NCBI GenBank assembly: GCA_017979445.1
Contig: CM030718.1
Coordinates: 14,052,760 to 14,116,759, forward strand
Length of the DNA: 64,000 nucleotides
Origin: Akebia trifoliata
Lineage: Eukaryota; Streptophyta; Magnoliopsida; Ranunculales; Lardizabalaceae
Reading direction: 5' to 3'
Below the pieces are notes generated by a model. It was not told the DNA's origin, searched no databases, and worked only from the letters and a program-made list of their open reading frames with translations. Shown here piece by piece: positions 12,159-24,640 of this stretch. Each line of letters begins with the position of its first letter. Positions within the stretch are counted from its first letter, which is position 1. Both the position numbers and the translations under genes were made by a program.

Positions 12159-12175
12159 CTCCAAAGAGGGGCATC
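12159..12175 (+). other. Family A polypurine tract
   Basis: CTCCAAAGAGGGGCATC directly precedes the LTR start. The same AAAGAGGGGCATC precedes the LTR that ends at 45188 on the minus strand, which confirms it as the family A plus-strand primer. Confidence 0.8.
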
Positions 12176-13915
12176 TATAGACACCTCATTTTTGCACTCG
12201 CCTGATTAATCAACTCGTCAACCCGATCGCAATGATTCCCAATGATGGATGTTATTTTCATTGCTTTATTTTGTTATTAGAAATGTTTCAGAAATCCGGA
12301 TGAGGTATCTTGAATTGATAAAACTGTAGAAACCAAATTACGCTAGGAAAATACAACTCCAGAAACATAGAAATCATCATTCCGTAGACAAAAAGAAGTT
12401 TCACGATAAAAATCAATAAAAATTGACCAAATTACCAAAATAACCCTAACATCAAAACAACCCTAGAGCCTACGTTACGATCAGAAAAACCCTTTCGAAC
12501 ACATAAAACAACAAATCGAAATCCAATAAATCATTTCACCAATTTTAATAAAATTTGACAAAATTACGAAAATGCCCCTCATAAAGTTCATGACCATTTC
12601 ACACAAAAATTTTCATAAATGACATAAACTAATTTTTCCATTGAATTCCTTATAAAAAATCAATTCTAAAACATCCTAGAACATTAAAAATCGATTTAAA
12701 ACGTGAAAAGTCCTCTCTGGGGGCAAAACGGTAATTTCACAATTTTCATAATTAAAAATTACAAAATGAATAAATAAAATATTAAATAAATAAAGTGAAA
12801 TATTAATGAAATTAATTTAAAAACTTGAACTAAAAAAATTGATCAATCGGGTTCTCATGAAAAATTGTTGAGAGTTCGTGAGATATTTCTTTAAGGACCC
12901 CTCCATTTGGGGGTCTAAAGAATTAAAGATATAATAGTGGGGGGTTCTCCAAAAATTTAAAGTCAATCAAGCAAGACTAAAGTCAAGGTATTAAAGTCAA
13001 TCAAGTAAGATTAAAGTCAAAATTAAAGTCAATTAAGCAAGATTAAAGTCAAGAATTAAAAGTCAATCAATTAAGACTAAAGTCAAAATATTAAAAGTCA
13101 ATCAAATAAGATCAAAAGTCAAAATCCTAATAGAGTTCTAATTAAATAATAACTCTATTTAATAGAGTTCTAACTAAAATACAATTCTACCTAAAACAAT
13201 TCTAATTAAAACACAACTGTATCTAAAATAATTCTAACTAAAATACAACTCTAACTAAAGAATTCTAATCAAACACTAATGCTATCTAAATCAACTCTTA
13301 AAAAAAATCTATAAATAGAGGTCCTCACACTCTATTTTCATATAAAATCATAAACCTTAAGAGAAGTAGGTCTAAAAGCCCCCCTAGCCTCCCATAAACC
13401 CTATTTTTGGAGTCCAACTCCTTACCTAACATCCCTCCTTCGATTTTAGCCTAAAAAATACCTAAAAGCCCTTCAAAAATACCCCAAAATTCATAACAAA
13501 CTCGAAAAATGCAGGTCAAAAAATGAGATACCTTACCTCGGAGATCAAAAATAAAATCCTGAGATAGAACGAAGCAAGAAATACGGTACAAGAAGCAGTT
13601 TTTGTCGGATCTGAGGGAACAAGGTCTTTGCTATTAGAAAGGTATAATTTTTTTTTATTATCTAGGTTTTTTTTAGCAATGTAACTTATTTGGAAAATTA
13701 GTAGAGATCAGCTTTGGCTGGGCGGGGTTGGTGCCTAACACCTTCCAACCCCGTAACATGATCCCCGAATTCAGTTTTTTTTTTCTGTTCTAGATTAGTT
13801 CTTTATCCGTTTAGAGTCATTGATCGGTTCCTAGACCGTAATAACTAGGTGGCGACTCCCAAACCTTAAGGGTCATAAGTGGATCCGCGCACCCCGCGGA
13901 TCGAGGGTGCTTTCA
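12176..13915 (+). repeat. Family A 3' LTR
   Basis: 1,740 bp from TATAGACACC (consensus TGTAGACACC, G to A at base 2) to GGGTGCTTTCA. It is collinear with the reversed LTRs at 5300-6954 and 20602-22195. A TATA box (CTATAAATAG) sits near 13309-13318, and the GTGCCTAACACCTTCC motif of the R/U5 region near 13730-13745. Confidence 0.88.
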
Positions 13916-14695
13916 AAACACTCGGCTGTAATCGGCTGAGCATAATCCGAGCCAACCCTCGACAGCAACTGGTTGAGTATAATCCCAACAAACCTTCGAT
14001 GGTAACTGGCTGAGCATAACCCGAGCAAACCCTCGACGGAAACTGGCTGAGCATAATCCAAGCAAACCCTCGACGGTAACTGAGTAAAATCCAAGATAAC
14101 CCTTGACGGCAACTGAGCAAAATCCAAGTTAACCCTTGGTGGCATCTAAGTAAAATCCAAGAAAATCCTTAGTGGCATTTGAGTAAAATTAAAGATAACC
14201 CTTGGTGGTAACTGAGCAAAATCCAAGATAACCCTTGGCGACGACTGAGCAAAATCCAAGTTAACCCTTGGCGGCATCTTAGCAAAATCCAAGATAACCT
14301 TTGGCGGCATCTGAGCAAAATCCAAGTTAACCCTTGGCGGCAACTAAGCAAAATCCAAGATAACCCTTGGCGGCATTTAAGCAAAATCCAAGATAATCCT
14401 TGGCGGCATTTGAGCAAAATCCAAGTTAACCCTTGGCGGCAACTGAGCAAAATTCAAGACAACCCTTGGCGGCATTAAGCAAAATCTAAGTTAACCCTTG
14501 GCGACAATTGATCAAAATCCAAGTTAACCCTTGGCGGCGTTTGAGTAAAATCCAAGATAACCCTTGGCGGCATTTTAGCAAAATCCAAGTTAACCCTTGA
14601 CGGCAACTAAGCAAAATCTGAGATAACCCTTGACGGCATCTAAGTAAAATCCACGATAACCCTTGGCGGCATCTGAGCAAAATGAATAAATCAGG
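13916..14695 (-). repeat. 33-bp tandem array, about 22 units, reversed relative of the 34-bp array
   Basis: The plus-strand unit is CCCTTGGCGGCAT plus CTGAGCAAAATCC plus AAGATAA, 33 bp. Reverse complemented, it aligns with the 34-bp unit at 11179-11850 with one base removed. At 33 bp the minus strand keeps one frame, giving 11-residue repeats. The first units (13920-14060) are longer, near 38 bp, and more like the 34-bp type. The array starts right after the LTR end at 13915. Confidence 0.9.
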
Positions 14696-16189
14696 GAGAG
14701 AATGGATGAATCTGAAAAAGAATGAATAAATTTGGGAATGAATAAATAAATCTGGGAAATAATGAATAAATCTGGAAAAGAATGAATCTAAGAAAGAATA
14801 AATAAATCTGAAAAAGAATGAATAAGTATGGGAAAGACATTAATGAATCTGGAAAAGAGAGAATGGCCTATCTCCTATTCTAAGTGAAAGGGTTATGAGT
14901 TAATCTCTGTGCACAACCAAATGTGAGATAAAAAATGCTTATGTTTGAACCTCAAGGTTTTTTTTCAAAATTTTTATAAATTTAAAACCTGAATTTTTGC
15001 TTCTTTTGAACCTTAGTGGTTTTTCAAAAAATTGTTATAAAGAGGGTAACCTTAAATTCGGGATTAACATTGACCAAGCTCAATAACAAAATGCCCCTAG
15101 TTTGACAAGAAACATTGCATTGGAGATAATTGAATACATATATTTTTTATTTAAAAAAAATGCCTCTAGTGTAAGGGGGAGAACTACATATGAAGAAGAA
15201 AGAAAATACCCCTTATATGAAGGTTTGAAATATTTGAATACCACAAGCGCAATAAAGATTCGACTTTTAATTTCGACTTTTTATATTGAAGATTTTGAGT
15301 AGGCTCAAGAAAACGAAATATTTCCTTTTGAGATTCATGGTAGAATCCACCATTTTCCTCTTAGTTAACTTGTAGAAGTAGAAAATTTTTAGATCAATCA
15401 TAGACGATGGTCGTGATTTCTGAGTCTTTGCTTAGTTTAAGCTGGGTATTGAATTTGATTATTCAGACTTCAGATGTTTCGATTCGAACCGCTTTTTAGC
15501 TTTTCAACTCTATGGAGATTTTCTTGTTGCTCTAATTTTTGCCTAGATTACCCTTTTAGGTTTTCAATATAGCGAGCTTGATCTAGCTTTTGCTTAGACC
15601 ACCTTTTTAGGTTTTCGATCTAGTAAGCTTATATTTTTTTTCTTTTTCTTTGCTCTGATTGTTGCTAAGGTCATCCTTGTGAGCTTGCCTTAATTTTTGT
15701 CTAAGTTGTCCTTTTAGGTTTTTAACTTAGCTGGCTTCATTTTTCTTTTTTTCTTTTTCTTCCCTTCTGAACTTCTGGAGTTACTATTTGATCATGTTTT
15801 GCTACATTCCTTGAATTTTTCGCACGGTACTTAGGAGGACTTTCATGGGTAAGCTTAGGACTAGGCATAAAAAGATAGAAATTTTGAAGTTCAAAAATCC
15901 GAGTGCCCCTTGTGTGACATTTCTTTTAAATTATTTTCTTTTTCTTTGAATTTTCTTTTCCATTTTGACAATATTTTTATTTTATTTTATTTTTTTTAAT
16001 GGGGGTATCTATTTTTTTTATTTTGATGTAGTCGGGCTTGAAGTAACTTCTCAGGTTGCTTACGTACCCCAGAATTTTGGGATCAAATTAAAACATAGTT
16101 CGAATACTTTTCTCCCCTAGGTTAGGTAATCAGGCTGAGAAAGGAGATATTGAACTGGGCAGTAGAAAAATTAATTCGCCCAAAGATGG
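14696..16189 (-). other. Family A 3' spacer of the minus-strand element
   Basis: 14696-14870 is a loose run of GAATGAATAAATCTGGGAAA-like units of about 20-25 bp. 14880-15300 and 15480-16190 are reverse counterparts of the spacer at 9700-11170, including the short subrepeats at about 15490-15760. A plus-strand frame at 15102-15302 lies in this spacer and has no motif. Confidence 0.55.
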
Positions 16190-17130
16190 CCTCCTTAAAT
16201 GTAGTACCGCTTGATCTGGTCAAGGTTGGTTGACTCTAGTAGTTCAATTATATCATGATCTTGAAATCTGACATTTTTTTTAGGCAGTATTTTCTTAATG
16301 AATGAATCTCTCCAATTGAATTCAGACTTCTTCTTATGTTCGAGGATGAGTGCTCAATTTCCTTGAAGTCTGATGATTAAATCCTTGACTTGTATGTGGT
16401 AAACTTTAATTTTTCTTGTCAAATGTGTGAGTGACACTTCTTTGATGAGTTTGCATGTGGTACAAAACTCTAAGTTATTTTTTTTTCAATTTGATTTAGT
16501 TCTTTGTACGCAATGATGAGCCTAATATGTTTTTAACAATTGACTTTCCATCAAAACCTTAAGATACGGGATTTCCATTTCAACTAGTAAAACTGTTTCC
16601 ATATCATATACTAGAGAGTAGGTAATAGTTCCAGTGGAAGACTGTATTGAAGTACGATGCGTTCAAAGTATGAATGGCAGCTTCTCTGACTAATCCTGAT
16701 GTGATTAACATATTTTCTTGATGGTCATTTTGAAACTTTTATTGGCTACTTCAACTACTCCATTAATCTAAGAAAAATAGGGAGATGATGCCGGATCTTG
16801 AACTTTTGAACATAGGGTAATAATGTCGACTTTGAAGTATGGCCCGTTATCAGATATCAATTGCAAAGATATCTTGTATCGACTTATAATAGATGTAGTA
16901 AGGACAACATTGATGCGTTTTGTAACATCTCCTTTGATCTTATTGGTATTTTCATTTCATCGAGCGAGTATCTATTCCATGTCAGACAACACCCAAGTTT
17001 GCATCTAACATATCCTCATCAGACCACGCGAACGAGTCTTTCAAAATTTCTAAGTAAATTCATTGTCCCTTCATGTTCCTCTATGGATAAAATGGCTTCT
17101 ATTTGATTCTCTTTAGGAATTATTTTCTGT
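16190..17130 (-). pseudogene. Integrase core fused to pre-RT linker (RT and RNase H missing)
   Basis: Minus-strand integrase sequence from about 16925 down to 16190 is collinear with 8950-9699, with many stops. It contains the S-D-N-G segment and the K-R-Y-Y end. Immediately upstream (about 17060-16930), where RT and RNase H should lie, is instead a decayed version of the Tat segment just before RT (F-A-W-S-Y-type). The plus-strand copy at 28440-28560 has the same join, so the deletion predates both copies. It cannot be autonomous. Confidence 0.7.
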
Positions 17131-18369
17131 CCCGAGGTCAATGACCTTTGATTTCTCGATTAAAGGTTGAGCTTGACTCTTATCTTTTTGTTCAGGAGAG
17201 GAATCTATCGTTAAAGCCAGATTATTAGTTAATTCGTTAATACCTCGAGGTATTAAAAAATTTCATTTATTCAGATGGAGCGATAGACACCTCTATAAAC
17301 TTGACAAATTAACTCGACTCAATAGAAAAAGAGTAGACTCGATCTAAATAAAACATGACATTGAAAAATTGGACTCGAGCTAACTCAAATAACTCATGAA
17401 AACTCAAGACAACGACCCACAACGGACTTGATTAGGACCGAGAATTGAGACATTGTCTACAACCAACAGAATTGAGGTATTGTGATCTTTAGGGAATAAC
17501 TGGACAATGTTGAGAAACTCTAAGGCTATTTCTAACTGTTAATTTGGTACTGATGTTTGTTCTAACTGACCTTCCTTACAACCTTGGCTAGACGATGAAT
17601 GATTGAGCTTAGGTATAATGATAATCCTTAAACCTCATTGAAGGTGAATTTAACCAGTTTCAGTGTTAACCCCTTGATAACATTTTAATGAATCTTGAGA
17701 TTTTATTGAATTCTGTGCACCAATCCATTAAACAATTTATCCATTCCATGATTATTCAGAAGGAAAATAATTTTATTGCACTCTTGAAAATTATTGAAAA
17801 ATAATGTTTTTTTTTTAATAATAATTTTCACGAATCTAATCAATTTTTACAATCATTTTCTTTTTAGAAAAACATACTTTGGTAATTTTTCAAGGTCCAT
17901 GCAAAAAAATAGATTTTTGGTAAAAAACATATTTCAAAAATTTTCTATGCAAAAATAGATAATTTTTTTCTTCCTTTTCTTTTCTTTTGAAAAACAGTTT
18001 TTTCTAAAAATATATATTTTTTTTTAAAGAACACTTTTTCTAGAAAACACTGTCATTGGAAAACACTTTTTTAGAGAACACTTTTTTCTGGAAAATACTT
18101 TTCTTTTGGAAAACATTTTTTTTAAGATAGGTTGAAACTCAAATTAGAAAAGACTTTGATTTCCATTTTGATTTAAATGGCCTGACCAATCATGATTGTT
18201 AGATCGAGATGGACTGGGTCATTATGAATTATTGTAAAAAATGAATTTTTTATTGGGTCGATGCACCCATTTTAATTAAAACAAAAACTTTAATCCTTGA
18301 GGACAACCATACATTTTGATCTCATCATTCCCATACATTCTGATCTCATCATTCACATTCAATAAACAA
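17131..18369 (-). other. Non-coding internal sequence of the minus-strand A element
   Basis: 17200-17530 is the reverse of about 28000-28330, so it belongs to the same deleted element type. 17760-18130 is very T/A-rich with repeated TTTTTCTAGAAAACAC-like runs. No coding region is visible. Confidence 0.45.
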
Positions 18370-19210
18370 CCCGGGAATACCCACGATAAGTTCAAGTCGT
18401 AATGTATAGGGGAAGTTTCTAGACTCTAAGCTTACTATGTGCAATACATTTTTATTTGGCCACCCTTGCCGTGATGACTTAGTTTGATATACCGTATATG
18501 TGATAATCTAAAACTCCAATCCACTTCTCTGAAGTCAAAAGTAGTCAATTTAATCCTCAGATCGGAGGTGGTGCGCGATGCTTGAGGAAAGACACTCTTA
18601 AATCACCTCTTTTCTATAATAGACGTAGTCCATCCTCTTAGTACCGTAGTATATAGGAGCATGATCTCACTTTGACATTGGTTTTAACTAAAAAGTGCAA
18701 CTGATGTACTTGGATCATCTTTAATATCCTATGGGTACGAGTCAAGAGTTGTAGCTTTCATAAATAGTTTGGCATCCCACAAGGGGACCAACCACGTACT
18801 AGTACTACATTGGCAAATGGGGCATGTGACCTTGTGCCTTACAATAGGTCAAAGGCTCAGGTCGCTCCAGTTTGGGTGTATCGATATACCTTTCAAAGTC
18901 ACCTGATCATACGAAACTGATGCCCCAGTTTGATATACCCTAAAGTACGTGACTGGAGTTGTGGCTTTCATGAATGACGTCGCATCTCCGAATAGACCAG
19001 GCCAAACACTAGTGCTACGTTGGCTATATGGGACGTGCAAGCATGCAAAGTAGTAAACGTGTTAGTGGTGTGTGCAAAACAGGGTGGGGTGTGCCGGGGC
19101 TTTTTCCAAACAAATGGGCCCATGTGTCCAATTAAACTAATACAAGTAAAGGTATTAAAAAATACAAGTAAAATGTATACATTGATCAAGAAAGATTAAA
19201 AACATATCTA
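18370..19210 (-). repeat. Block E: diverged 211-bp tandem unit
   Basis: Two clear units begin at GAGTTGTAGCTTTCAT (18745) and GAGTTGTGGCTTTCAT (18956), 211 bp apart. The same 211-bp spacing recurs at 48472/48683 and 52305/52516. Many units contain an ACTAGTACTACGTTGGC-like core with the perfect palindrome GTACTAGTAC. A reversed copy is at 26791-27400. In every case block E lies between the 5' LTR side and pol. No coding potential is seen. Confidence 0.75.
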
Positions 19211-19560
19211 TATGGTTCAATGCACATTTCATGTATATATCAATGACAAATCAATCACTGAATATGGCATAAAATAATTGATCAGATCCAAACATTGCAA
19301 TAGGCATAATTTTTATAATTTTATGGTCCAATTAATGATCACTTTTGGTGATCCAAATAAAATCGAGATTCCAATAGATGTTACATTGATGATAGAATTA
19401 TGGTTGTTGAGATGAGGAGCGATGAACCCTTTTTTTTATTTAAAAAATAAAAAACTAGAAACACATCCCAAGAGAAAATTAAAGAGAAAGATCCTAATGC
19501 CAAATGAGCTCGTTCTCACAAAATAAATCAGGAACATTAACTGTGGTAACACTAGATAGA
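19211..19560. other. Unassigned AT-rich stretch
   Basis: I see no coding region, LTR end or repeat here. It lies between block E and the 198-bp array inside the minus-strand A element. Confidence 0.4.
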
Positions 19561-20380
19561 TTCGGATTTTCTGTGAATTAGGAAAATACAATCCGAACTT
19601 GCATCGATGATATCTAAGGCTCCCGATAACAAAATCCAGTGAATTCAGGTTCTAAATTAATCTACTTGATGGGATCTATGTTTTATTAATAGGTGCCCAA
19701 ACTTAATTCTGACTAGAATGTTCTATAAAAATATTTTAACATTGCTATCCCAACCTTCTTTCAGCAATAATTTCAAATTTATAGATTAATCCAAACTTGC
19801 ATCGATGATATCCAAGGCTCCCGATAAAGAAATTGAGTGAATTCAGGTTCTAAATTAATCTACTCGATGAGATCTAGATTTTATTTAAGGTGCCCAGACT
19901 TAATGCTCACTAGAATGTTCTGTAAAAATGTTTTAACATTGTTGTCCCATCCTTCATTCAGCAACAATTCCAGATTTATAAATTAATCCTGAACTTGCAT
20001 CGATGATGTCCAAGGCTCTTGATAATGAAATTGAGTGAATTTAGGTTCTAAATTAATCTACTCGATGAGATCTACATTTTATTAACAGGTGCCTAGATTT
20101 AATTCTCACTAGAATGTTCTGTAAAAATATTTTAATATTACTGTCCCAACCTTCATTCAATAACAATTCCAGATTTACAGATTAATCTTGAACTTGCATC
20201 GATGATATCCAAGGCTCCCGATAATGAAATTGAGTGAATTCAGATTCTAAATTAATCTACTTGATGAGATCTATGTTTTATTAATAGGTGTCCAGACTTA
20301 ATTCTTACTAAAATATTTTGCAAAAACGTTTTAACATTGCTATTCCAACCTTCATCATTCTATCATTTTCATATGTCAAT
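19561..20380 (-). repeat. 198-bp tandem array, four units
   Basis: GCATCGATGA recurs at 19601, 19799, 19997 and 20196, giving spacings of 198, 198 and 199 bp. The units share the AAGGCTC-CGATAA, TTCAGGTTCTAAATTAATCTAC and AGAATGTTCT segments. The array lies in the 5' leader of the minus-strand A element, about 200-1,000 bp from its primer site. Confidence 0.9.
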
Positions 20381-20583
20381 TTGAATCTTTCATTATTTAG
20401 GGGTCATCAAAAAGTGACCCTTTATTGGATAAAAAAGAAATAAAAATACAATACCCAAAATCATCCACAATCAAGCAACAAAAATAAATAAATAAAATAA
20501 ATCAAACTAAATAAATAAAAAAACCTAAGCATTCCTTGCAATGTTTCCATACTTGGGGTTTTTCAAGTCTGATCCTCAATAGT

Positions 20584-20601
20584 CCCTAGTGGAGTTGCCA
20601 C
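20584..20601 (-). other. Family A primer binding site
   Basis: The minus strand reads GTGGCAACTCCACTAGGG directly after the LTR end GCTTTCA. The same type of site follows the LTR at 54208 (GTGGTTACTCCATCGGGG) and, in family D form, those at 46455 and 50075. I did not assign the priming tRNA. Confidence 0.7.
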
Positions 20602-22195
20602 TGAAAGCGCCCTCGATCTGCGGTGTATGCGAATCCGCTTTTGACTTTGAGGTTTGGGAGCCAGCACCTAGTTATAACGGTTTAAGAACCGAACACTGAC
20701 TCTAAAAGGTAAATAATACGAATCTACAAAAGAAAAATTTAGGTCTGGGGATCACATTACTGGATTGGAAAGTGTTAGGCACCAACCCCGCCCAACAAAC
20801 ACCGGTCTCTACTAATTTCCAAATAAACTATATTGCTAAAAAGACTTAAATAATAATAAAAAAAATAAAAATAGTCACTTTTTTTGAATGTAATGGTTTT
20901 GTTCCCTTAGATCTGATAGAACAGCTCCTTGTACAGTACTTCACGCTTCGTTCTGTCACTAGATTCACTTCAATCCTCTAAGGTGAAGTACCTCCTTGTT
21001 AGATCTGAATTTTTTTAATTTGTTTATGGATTTCTGGATATTTTTGAAGGATTTGTAGGTATTTTTTGAGCTAAAGTTGGGGTATGAGTGTTAGATAAGG
21101 AGTTAGGGCTTCAAAATTAGGATTTACGGGAGGCTAAAGAAGCTTTTTGACATACTTTTCTAGAATTTATTTTTTGATATGAAAATAGATTGTAGAAACC
21201 CTTATTTATAGATTTTTTTAAGTATTTTTTAGATAGAGTTAGTGTTTAATTAGAATTATTTTAGATAGAGTTAGTATTTAATTAGAATTATTTTTAAATA
21301 TAGTTAGTGTTTAATTAGAATTACATTAGACAGTTTTATAGTTTAATTAGAATTCTATTAGATAGTTTTAGAATTTAATTAGGTTTCATTTAGATAGTTT
21401 TAGAGTTTAATTAGAATTATTTTAGATAGAGTTAGAGTTTAATTAAAATTCTATTAGGGTTTTGACTTAGGTCTTATTAGATTGATTAGGGTTTTGACTT
21501 AAGTCTCACTTGATTGACTAGAATTTAGGGTTTTGACTTAAGTCTTACTTGATTGACTTTAATTTTAATTAGGATTTTACTTTACATTAATTACTGTTTT
21601 AATTATTAATTTTTGAATTTTTAATTATTAAAATTGTAAAATTATCGTTTTGCCCTCAAAGAGGACTTTTTGCATTTTAAGTCATTTTTCAGTGTTCCAA
21701 GATGTTTTGGAATCGATTTTTTATAAGGAATTCAATGGGAAAATTGGTTGTGTCATTTATGAAATTTTTTATGCAAAATGATCCTGAGCTTTATGAGGGG
21801 CATTTTCATAATTTTATTGAATTTTGTGAAAATTGGCGAAATAGTTTATTTGGTTTCGATTTGTTATTTTATGTATTTGAAATGATTTTCCTAAGTGTAA
21901 TTAGGCTCTAAGGATGTTTTTAGGTAAGGGGTATTTTGATAATTTGATCATTTTTTATTGATTTTTACCGTAAAATTTCTTTTTGTCTGCAAGATGATAA
22001 TTTCTTTATTTTTTGGAGTTATATTTTCGTAGCGTAGTTTGGTTTCTAGAATTTGGCTTGAGATACTTCATCTGAATTTCTAAAACATATTTAGGAAAAA
22101 AATATAGCATTGAAAAAATCATCCATCATTGGGAACCATTGCAATCGAGTTGACGAGTTGATTAATCAGGCGAATGCAAAAATGGGGTGTCAACA
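20602..22195 (-). repeat. Family A 5' LTR of the minus-strand element
   Basis: 1,594 bp, minus strand from TGTTGACACCCC (22195) to GCTTTCA (20602), with a primer site directly inside. It abuts a family B LTR that lacks its first 33 bp, which suggests this element inserted into the B 5' LTR. Confidence 0.88.
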
Positions 22196-22735
22196 TACAC
22201 GTGTCCAAGTCGGTTAAGTAGTGCCATGCACAGATCAATATATGAAGTGCTGCCCAACAAAAGGGCATGCCTAGGTAGAGAGAACTTGGCCTAGCCAATA
22301 AAGGTAGCATAGCACTGAGTAAGACCTGGTCTACTAAGTAAGGCAGACCTGTTCGAAGAATATCCGTGATTCTAATTTGTGTACGTCAAGCCCAGAAATC
22401 TCAGAGGATATCTCCTTAATAAAACATTTCCAATCCCAAAGATCCCTATTCTGTTTAAGATATTGATAATCAGGGGATCGTCCAAGATTACTTCCCAAGA
22501 GAAGGGGAAACCCTGATTGAGAGAAAGGATCTATAAATTACCAATGGGCATAGACATAATGATCTTTAGCTGATTGAGAGTTTAACTAGTAATATCCATT
22601 ATTCCTCTGTTATTATAATTGGAACATCAGAGAGTTTTTGGCAAGTACTACGCCATTACTAGTAAGGAGGTGGAGGAGTGACTTCGGATCTATGAGGCAG
22701 AGTCCATCAATACTGTTCACCAGAATCTAACCCAC
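22196..22735 (+). repeat. Family B 5' LTR, missing its first 33 bp
   Basis: It is collinear with 37234-37779 and ends CCCACA. The missing bases correspond to 37201-37233 of the 3' copy. A TATA-like CTATAAATTA lies near 22530-22540. Confidence 0.85.
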
Positions 22736-22737
22736 AA

Positions 22738-22756
22738 ATCTGGTGCCATCCATGGA
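22738..22756 (+). other. Family B primer binding site
   Basis: TCTGGTGCCATCCATGGAA lies two bases after the LTR end. It resembles the TTTGGCGCCGTCTGTGG-type site common in plant Tat elements. Confidence 0.7.
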
Positions 22757-24290
22757 AACACCAACAACATAATGATTTCAGTCGAAACAATGGTGAGATC
22801 CATTACAACAACTAAAGTCAATTCACCCCCATCTGTGGTACTAGCCCTAGATGTTCAAACTTCTAGCAATGTTAGACACCATGAGAAAACAACAAGAGGA
22901 CATGTAGAAGAAGATGGATAACTTAGCTAAATAGAATCAAAATCTAAGTCAACGTCTTGAGAATCAGCATCAAGCAAGATAAGATCTCCCACCGTGAGAT
23001 CCTTAGCTTCTAGTTGGAGATGATCGTACATCAAATGCATAAGGCTGTTCACAATCTCAAACCCCAACTAGAGAGGGAGAAATGAAAGTTGCCACTGCTA
23101 CTCCTCGAGTGGAACCCGTAGTGGATCTAATTCGAGAGGAAATCAGAGAGATGATCCAAAAAGAGAAGAAGACGATGAAGAGTGTAGATATTGGCACAGT
23201 AGTGATGTAAGCCATCAAGGGTAGTTAAAGATCCCCCTTTACAACGAAGATCTTGACTGGAGAGATCTCGAAAAAGTTCATACCACCACGTTTGACCCCT
23301 TACTTTGGGATGATGGACCTAGTAAAACATTTATTCAACTTCTAACAGATGCTTACACTGTGGGAAGGGTGCAAGGATTTGATGTGCAAGTTGTTCCCTT
23401 CTAGTTTGCAAGGAAATACATTGACATGGTTCCACAAGTTTCCATGTGGATCAGTAGCTTTTCTAGGAGTTTTGTATTACCTTTTTAATGTACTATTAGC
23501 AACAGGAAAAGTGGCAGAGATGTAGATGCTCTGCTTAGCATGAGAATGTAGTCTTGGGAGAGCCTCAAAGAATTTCCAAGAAGAGACAATGGCCCTAGAT
23601 TGTTGTGATGAGAGAACAGCAATGGTGGCGTTCAAGAACTCTTTGTCATCTGGCTAAAGGTTGTACTGGTCTCTTGTGAAGAAGAAACCAGAAACATTAA
23701 GCGAACTGTTCGAAAGAGCATAAAAGTACATTAGATTAGAAGATGACCTTCGAAATTCAACTGCGAAGAGTAAAGTCATACATACTGTGGTGAATCCCAA
23801 TAGACAACAACCACAACAATAGATGAGGAAGAGAACGCTTGAGTAAGATAGAGAATGGAGGAAAGAGGGGGCATAGAATCTTACCCTTCATCATGAACGA
23901 GCCTTATTTTGAGTGGCCAGTACCTTTCCCTCGAGATCAAATAAAGTAAGATGAATGATACTACAAGTGTTACAAAGTATGGGCCCATACTACCAATAGG
24001 TGGTAAGCCTTGAGAAGATTTTTGTAGAGATTGGTAGAGCAAGGGCAGATTGAGGGACCTACCTAGAAGACAGAGATAGAATCCTCCCCGAAGTAGGAAT
24101 CAGAGGCATGATTAGCCACCTGTTGAAGGGTAGGATGGAAGGATAGTATTTATTCATGTTGTCCTAAAGTAAGAACTTAGAAGTTTAGGCCTAAATAAGG
24201 TTGACGAGAGAGTCAAAAGGCGGCAAGCAGAGCACTTTGCTCATGTCTTTACAATGAGGAGTAGGCCCATAGAGTAGATGGAGCCTTACG
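22757..24290 (+). pseudogene. Family B gag, heavily mutated
   Basis: Gag forms the particle that packages the RNA. Broken frames between about 23040 and 23820 resemble a Tat gag: a charged N-terminal region, a segment ending in a proline-rich K-F-I-P-P-R-L, then L-Q-G-N-T-L-T-W-F at about 23410-23440 (usual L-K-G-A-A-R-x-W-F), and E-S-L-K-E-F near 23560. Multiple stops and frameshifts are present. I see no clear zinc knuckle. It follows the primer site directly. Confidence 0.65.
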
Positions 24291-24322
24291 GAGAGTAGAC
24301 TATGGTTTTCACATAAAAAGAC

Positions 24323-24640
24323 TTGGAGGGGATGGCAAGGCTACATTATGATGCGTTAGTGGTAACCCTTCAGGTAGGCACTTTCATTCTCAAGATGGTG
24401 CTGATCGACAATTGCAGCTTAGTCAATATTTTATACACTTCAGCCTTTCTGAAGATGGGTCTTAGTATAAGCGTGATCACCCAAGTAGGAGCCCCTCTGA
24501 TTGGGTTCGATGGGAGGATGAGGCAACTGAGGGAGAAGATAATCTTGCATGTGCAAGTCGGGCCAATAACTTTGATGACTAGGTTTATGGTAGGAAAAGC
24601 GAATTCCCCTTACAATGCCATATTGGGTAGATGGTAGACC
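24323..24640 (+). pseudogene. Family B aspartic protease domain
   Basis: The 104-codon open frame matches the Tat protease: H-Y-D-A-L-V near the start, the active-site region V-L-I-D-N-C-S (usual D-N-G-S, so the flap-side Gly is changed), an I-L-Y-T-S-A-F segment, a V-G-A-P-L-I-G-F segment and the late Y-N-A-I-L-G-R motif. It ends at a stop, with RT found about 400 bp later after a decayed linker. A Gly to Cys change in the active-site triplet should inactivate it. Confidence 0.8.

Noticed and set aside
13866..14680. Minus-strand frames with 11-residue repeats as leucine-rich repeat proteins
   Set aside because: They are translations of the 33-bp array in a retrotransposon 3' region. The repeat does not match the leucine-rich repeat consensus.
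11179..14695. CRISPR-like array
   Set aside because: The units are contiguous tandem repeats with no unique spacers, inside a plant retrotransposon.
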